Shown one piece after another: positions 6,740 to 7,662 of a stretch of DNA of 7,662 nucleotides (its first letter is position 1; each line of letters begins with the position of its first letter). Location: contig JAQVPY010000103.1 in assembly GCA_028701815.1 (NCBI GenBank), forward strand, positions 1 through 7,662, written 5' to 3'. The position numbers and the translations under genes were made by a program. The notes beneath the pieces are model-generated. The model had not been told where the DNA came from, searched no databases, and saw only the letters and a list, made by a program, of their open reading frames with translations. This DNA comes from Bacteroidales bacterium. GTDB lineage: Bacteria; Bacteroidota; Bacteroidia; Bacteroidales; BM520.

Positions 6740-6747
6740 CAAAGATA
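6740..6747 (-). promoter_or_regulatory. Candidate -7 element for purE
   Basis: On the minus strand this reads TATCTTTG, an exact TAnnTTTG match, 18 bases upstream of the purE start codon. The transcript would have a short leader of about 10-14 bases. No TTTG is present at the -33 position, so the match rests on the -7 element and its place in the divergent intergenic region. Confidence 0.45.
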
Positions 6748-6758
6748 GCTAAAGTTTG

Positions 6759-6792
6759 AATATTTGTCGTACTTTTGTACTATAATATTTGT
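6759..6792 (+). repeat. Direct repeat AATATTTGT flanking the short palindrome GTACTTTTGTAC
   Basis: AATATTTGT occurs exactly at 6759-6767 and 6784-6792, 25 bases apart. Between them GTAC-TTTT-GTAC (6769-6780) is an inverted repeat with four-base arms, overlapping the GH2 -7 candidate. In a 75-base divergent region this could be an operator, but AT-rich DNA gives such repeats readily. No known regulator site was recognised. Confidence 0.3.
6770..6777 (+). promoter_or_regulatory. Candidate -7 element for the GH2 gene
   Basis: TACTTTTG matches TAnnTTTG exactly and lies 19 bases before the ATG at 6797, predicting a leader of about 14 bases. No good -33 element is seen 19-21 bases upstream; the nearest TTTG (6755-6758) is too close. 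The weak -33 may mean that an activator is needed. Confidence 0.45.
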
Positions 6793-6796
6793 TCTT

Positions 6797-7662
6797 ATGA
6801 GATTACGTACTATTGTTAATTTTGTCGCAGTCTGCTTGTTGACAGCGCAACTCTCCTTCACCGCCAACGCCCAAAATGCCTGGGATGATGTCAGCACCTT
6901 TGAAATTAATAAGCTATATCCCCGAACTAATGTCGTTCCCTATGATCAGGAAGCAGATGTCTTCGTCTTGAATTATCTTAATTCACCGTATCTTAAATGC
7001 CTGAATGGAAACTGGAAATTTATGTGGGTGCCTAAGCCGACGGATGTCCCTATTGACTTTTATAAAATAGATTATGATACCCGTTCATGGGGGACAATCC
7101 CGGTACCCGGAAATTGGGAACTCTATGGCTATGGCGTACCTATATATGTTAATGTTAAAAATGAGTTTCCATCAAACCCACCCCATCCCCCGGTCGAAGA
7201 TAATCCCGTAGGTTGCTATCGTCAACAATTCGTAATACCTAACAGCTGGGACGGCCGCAATATTTATATCAACTTCGGCGCCGTTAAATCCGCTTTCTAT
7301 ATTTGGGTTAACGGAAAACCGGTCGGATATTCGGAAGATGCTAAAACAGCAGCAGAATTCGATATTACCGAATACGTCATCGCCGGTGAAAATACTCTCG
7401 CTCTTGAAGTCTATCGCTTCTCCGACGGCTCATACCTCGAATGTCAGGACTTTTGGCGCCTCAGCGGAATAGAAAGAGATGTACTCCTTTATTCAAAACC
7501 AAAAGTTAATGTCTATGATTTCTTTGCTAAAGCGGGACTCTCCAATGACTATGCCACAGGCACTCTCGACCTTTCTTTGGACGTACAGTGCTCCCTTGAG
7601 AAACTTCCTAAAAAAGATTATATACTCGAAATTGAACTCTTCGACAATGATAAAAAAACAGT
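6797..7662 (+). CDS. Secreted glycoside hydrolase family 2 beta-galactosidase (LacZ-like), N-terminal part
   Basis: I translated 288 codons from ATG 6797 to the window edge with no stop; the 3' end is missing. Residues 1-25 are a signal peptide (cleavage ANA|Q), so it is exported, unlike E. coli LacZ. Residues about 40-235 form the GH2 sugar-binding jelly roll: LNGNWKF (69-75), PVPGNWELYGYG (102-113, N106 matching the substrate-contacting Asn of LacZ), NPVGCYRQQF, INFGAVKSAFYIWVNGKPVG, and SDGSYLECQDFWRLSGIERD (209-228), nearly identical to the LacZ sodium/substrate loop. D218 fits the LacZ Asp there, while C216 replaces an Asp. The Ig-like linker domain starts near residue 237 (VNVYDFFAKAGL). 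The catalytic TIM barrel with both Glu residues lies outside the window, so activity and exact specificity cannot be confirmed. In this phylum such enzymes degrade galactosides in the periplasm. No SusC/SusD genes are in view. Confidence 0.93.
   Translation, partial: MRLRTIVNFVAVCLLTAQLSFTANAQNAWDDVSTFEINKLYPRTNVVPYDQEADVFVLNYLNSPYLKCLNGNWKFMWVPKPTDVPIDFYKIDYDTRSWGTIPVPGNWELYGYGVPIYVNVKNEFPSNPPHPPVEDNPVGCYRQQFVIPNSWDGRNIYINFGAVKSAFYIWVNGKPVGYSEDAKTAAEFDITEYVIAGENTLALEVYRFSDGSYLECQDFWRLSGIERDVLLYSKPKVNVYDFFAKAGLSNDYATGTLDLSLDVQCSLEKLPKKDYILEIELFDNDKKT

Noticed and set aside
6420..6752. 110-codon plus-strand open frame antisense to purE
   Set aside because: It mirrors the highly conserved purE coding sequence, and its product has no recognisable family.
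6797..7662. Polysaccharide utilisation locus
   Set aside because: Only one glycosidase is visible, without SusC/SusD, sulfatase or hybrid sensor genes; the right flank would be needed to claim a locus.

Overview
The window looks like an ordinary chromosomal segment from a member of the Bacteroidota, most likely Bacteroidales. The evidence is the protein content: a macroglobulin-like exporter-signal protein, a SPOR protein, an FN3-like/FGE-like lipoprotein, a PorT-like outer-membrane barrel and a secreted GH2 enzyme. Signal peptides ending in A|Q, moderately AT-rich DNA, few Shine-Dalgarno sites, and several exact matches to the Bacteroides -7 promoter element TAnnTTTG point the same way. The genus cannot be told from this sequence. 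No RNA gene, CRISPR array, insertion sequence or phage gene was seen.

Layout, left to right. A minus-strand pair fills 1-2980: a SPOR-domain secreted protein (2980-2429), then 30 bases later the first 799 codons of a large alpha-2-macroglobulin-like protein that runs off the left edge. A 221-base divergent intergenic region (2981-3201) carries a promoter candidate for each direction and a plus-strand leader with no cytosine. The plus strand then has a surface-type lipoprotein with two FN3-like repeats and a reduced FGE/sulfatase-modifying-like domain (3202-4401). After it comes a hairpin that overlaps a promoter candidate, then ruvB (4481-5506). ruvB meets the opposing gene end to end. On the minus strand purE (6721-6218) is followed after 3 bases by a PorT-like beta-barrel gene (6214-5507). 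A 75-base divergent region separates purE from a GH2 beta-galactosidase (6797 onward) that is cut by the right edge.

How the genes fit together. purE (purine synthesis) and ruvB (Holliday junction migration) are housekeeping genes. The others make envelope or secreted proteins: two with SPase I signals and one lipoprotein near the left, a barrel in the middle, and a secreted glycosidase at the right. The tight pairings SPOR to macroglobulin and purE to barrel are probably transcription units. Nothing joins the whole window into one pathway, and I see no convincing new defence, mobile or biosynthetic system. The most unusual signals are regulatory: the 168-base C-free stretch at 3073-3240 with a possible eight-codon leader peptide, and the promoter/hairpin overlap ahead of ruvB.
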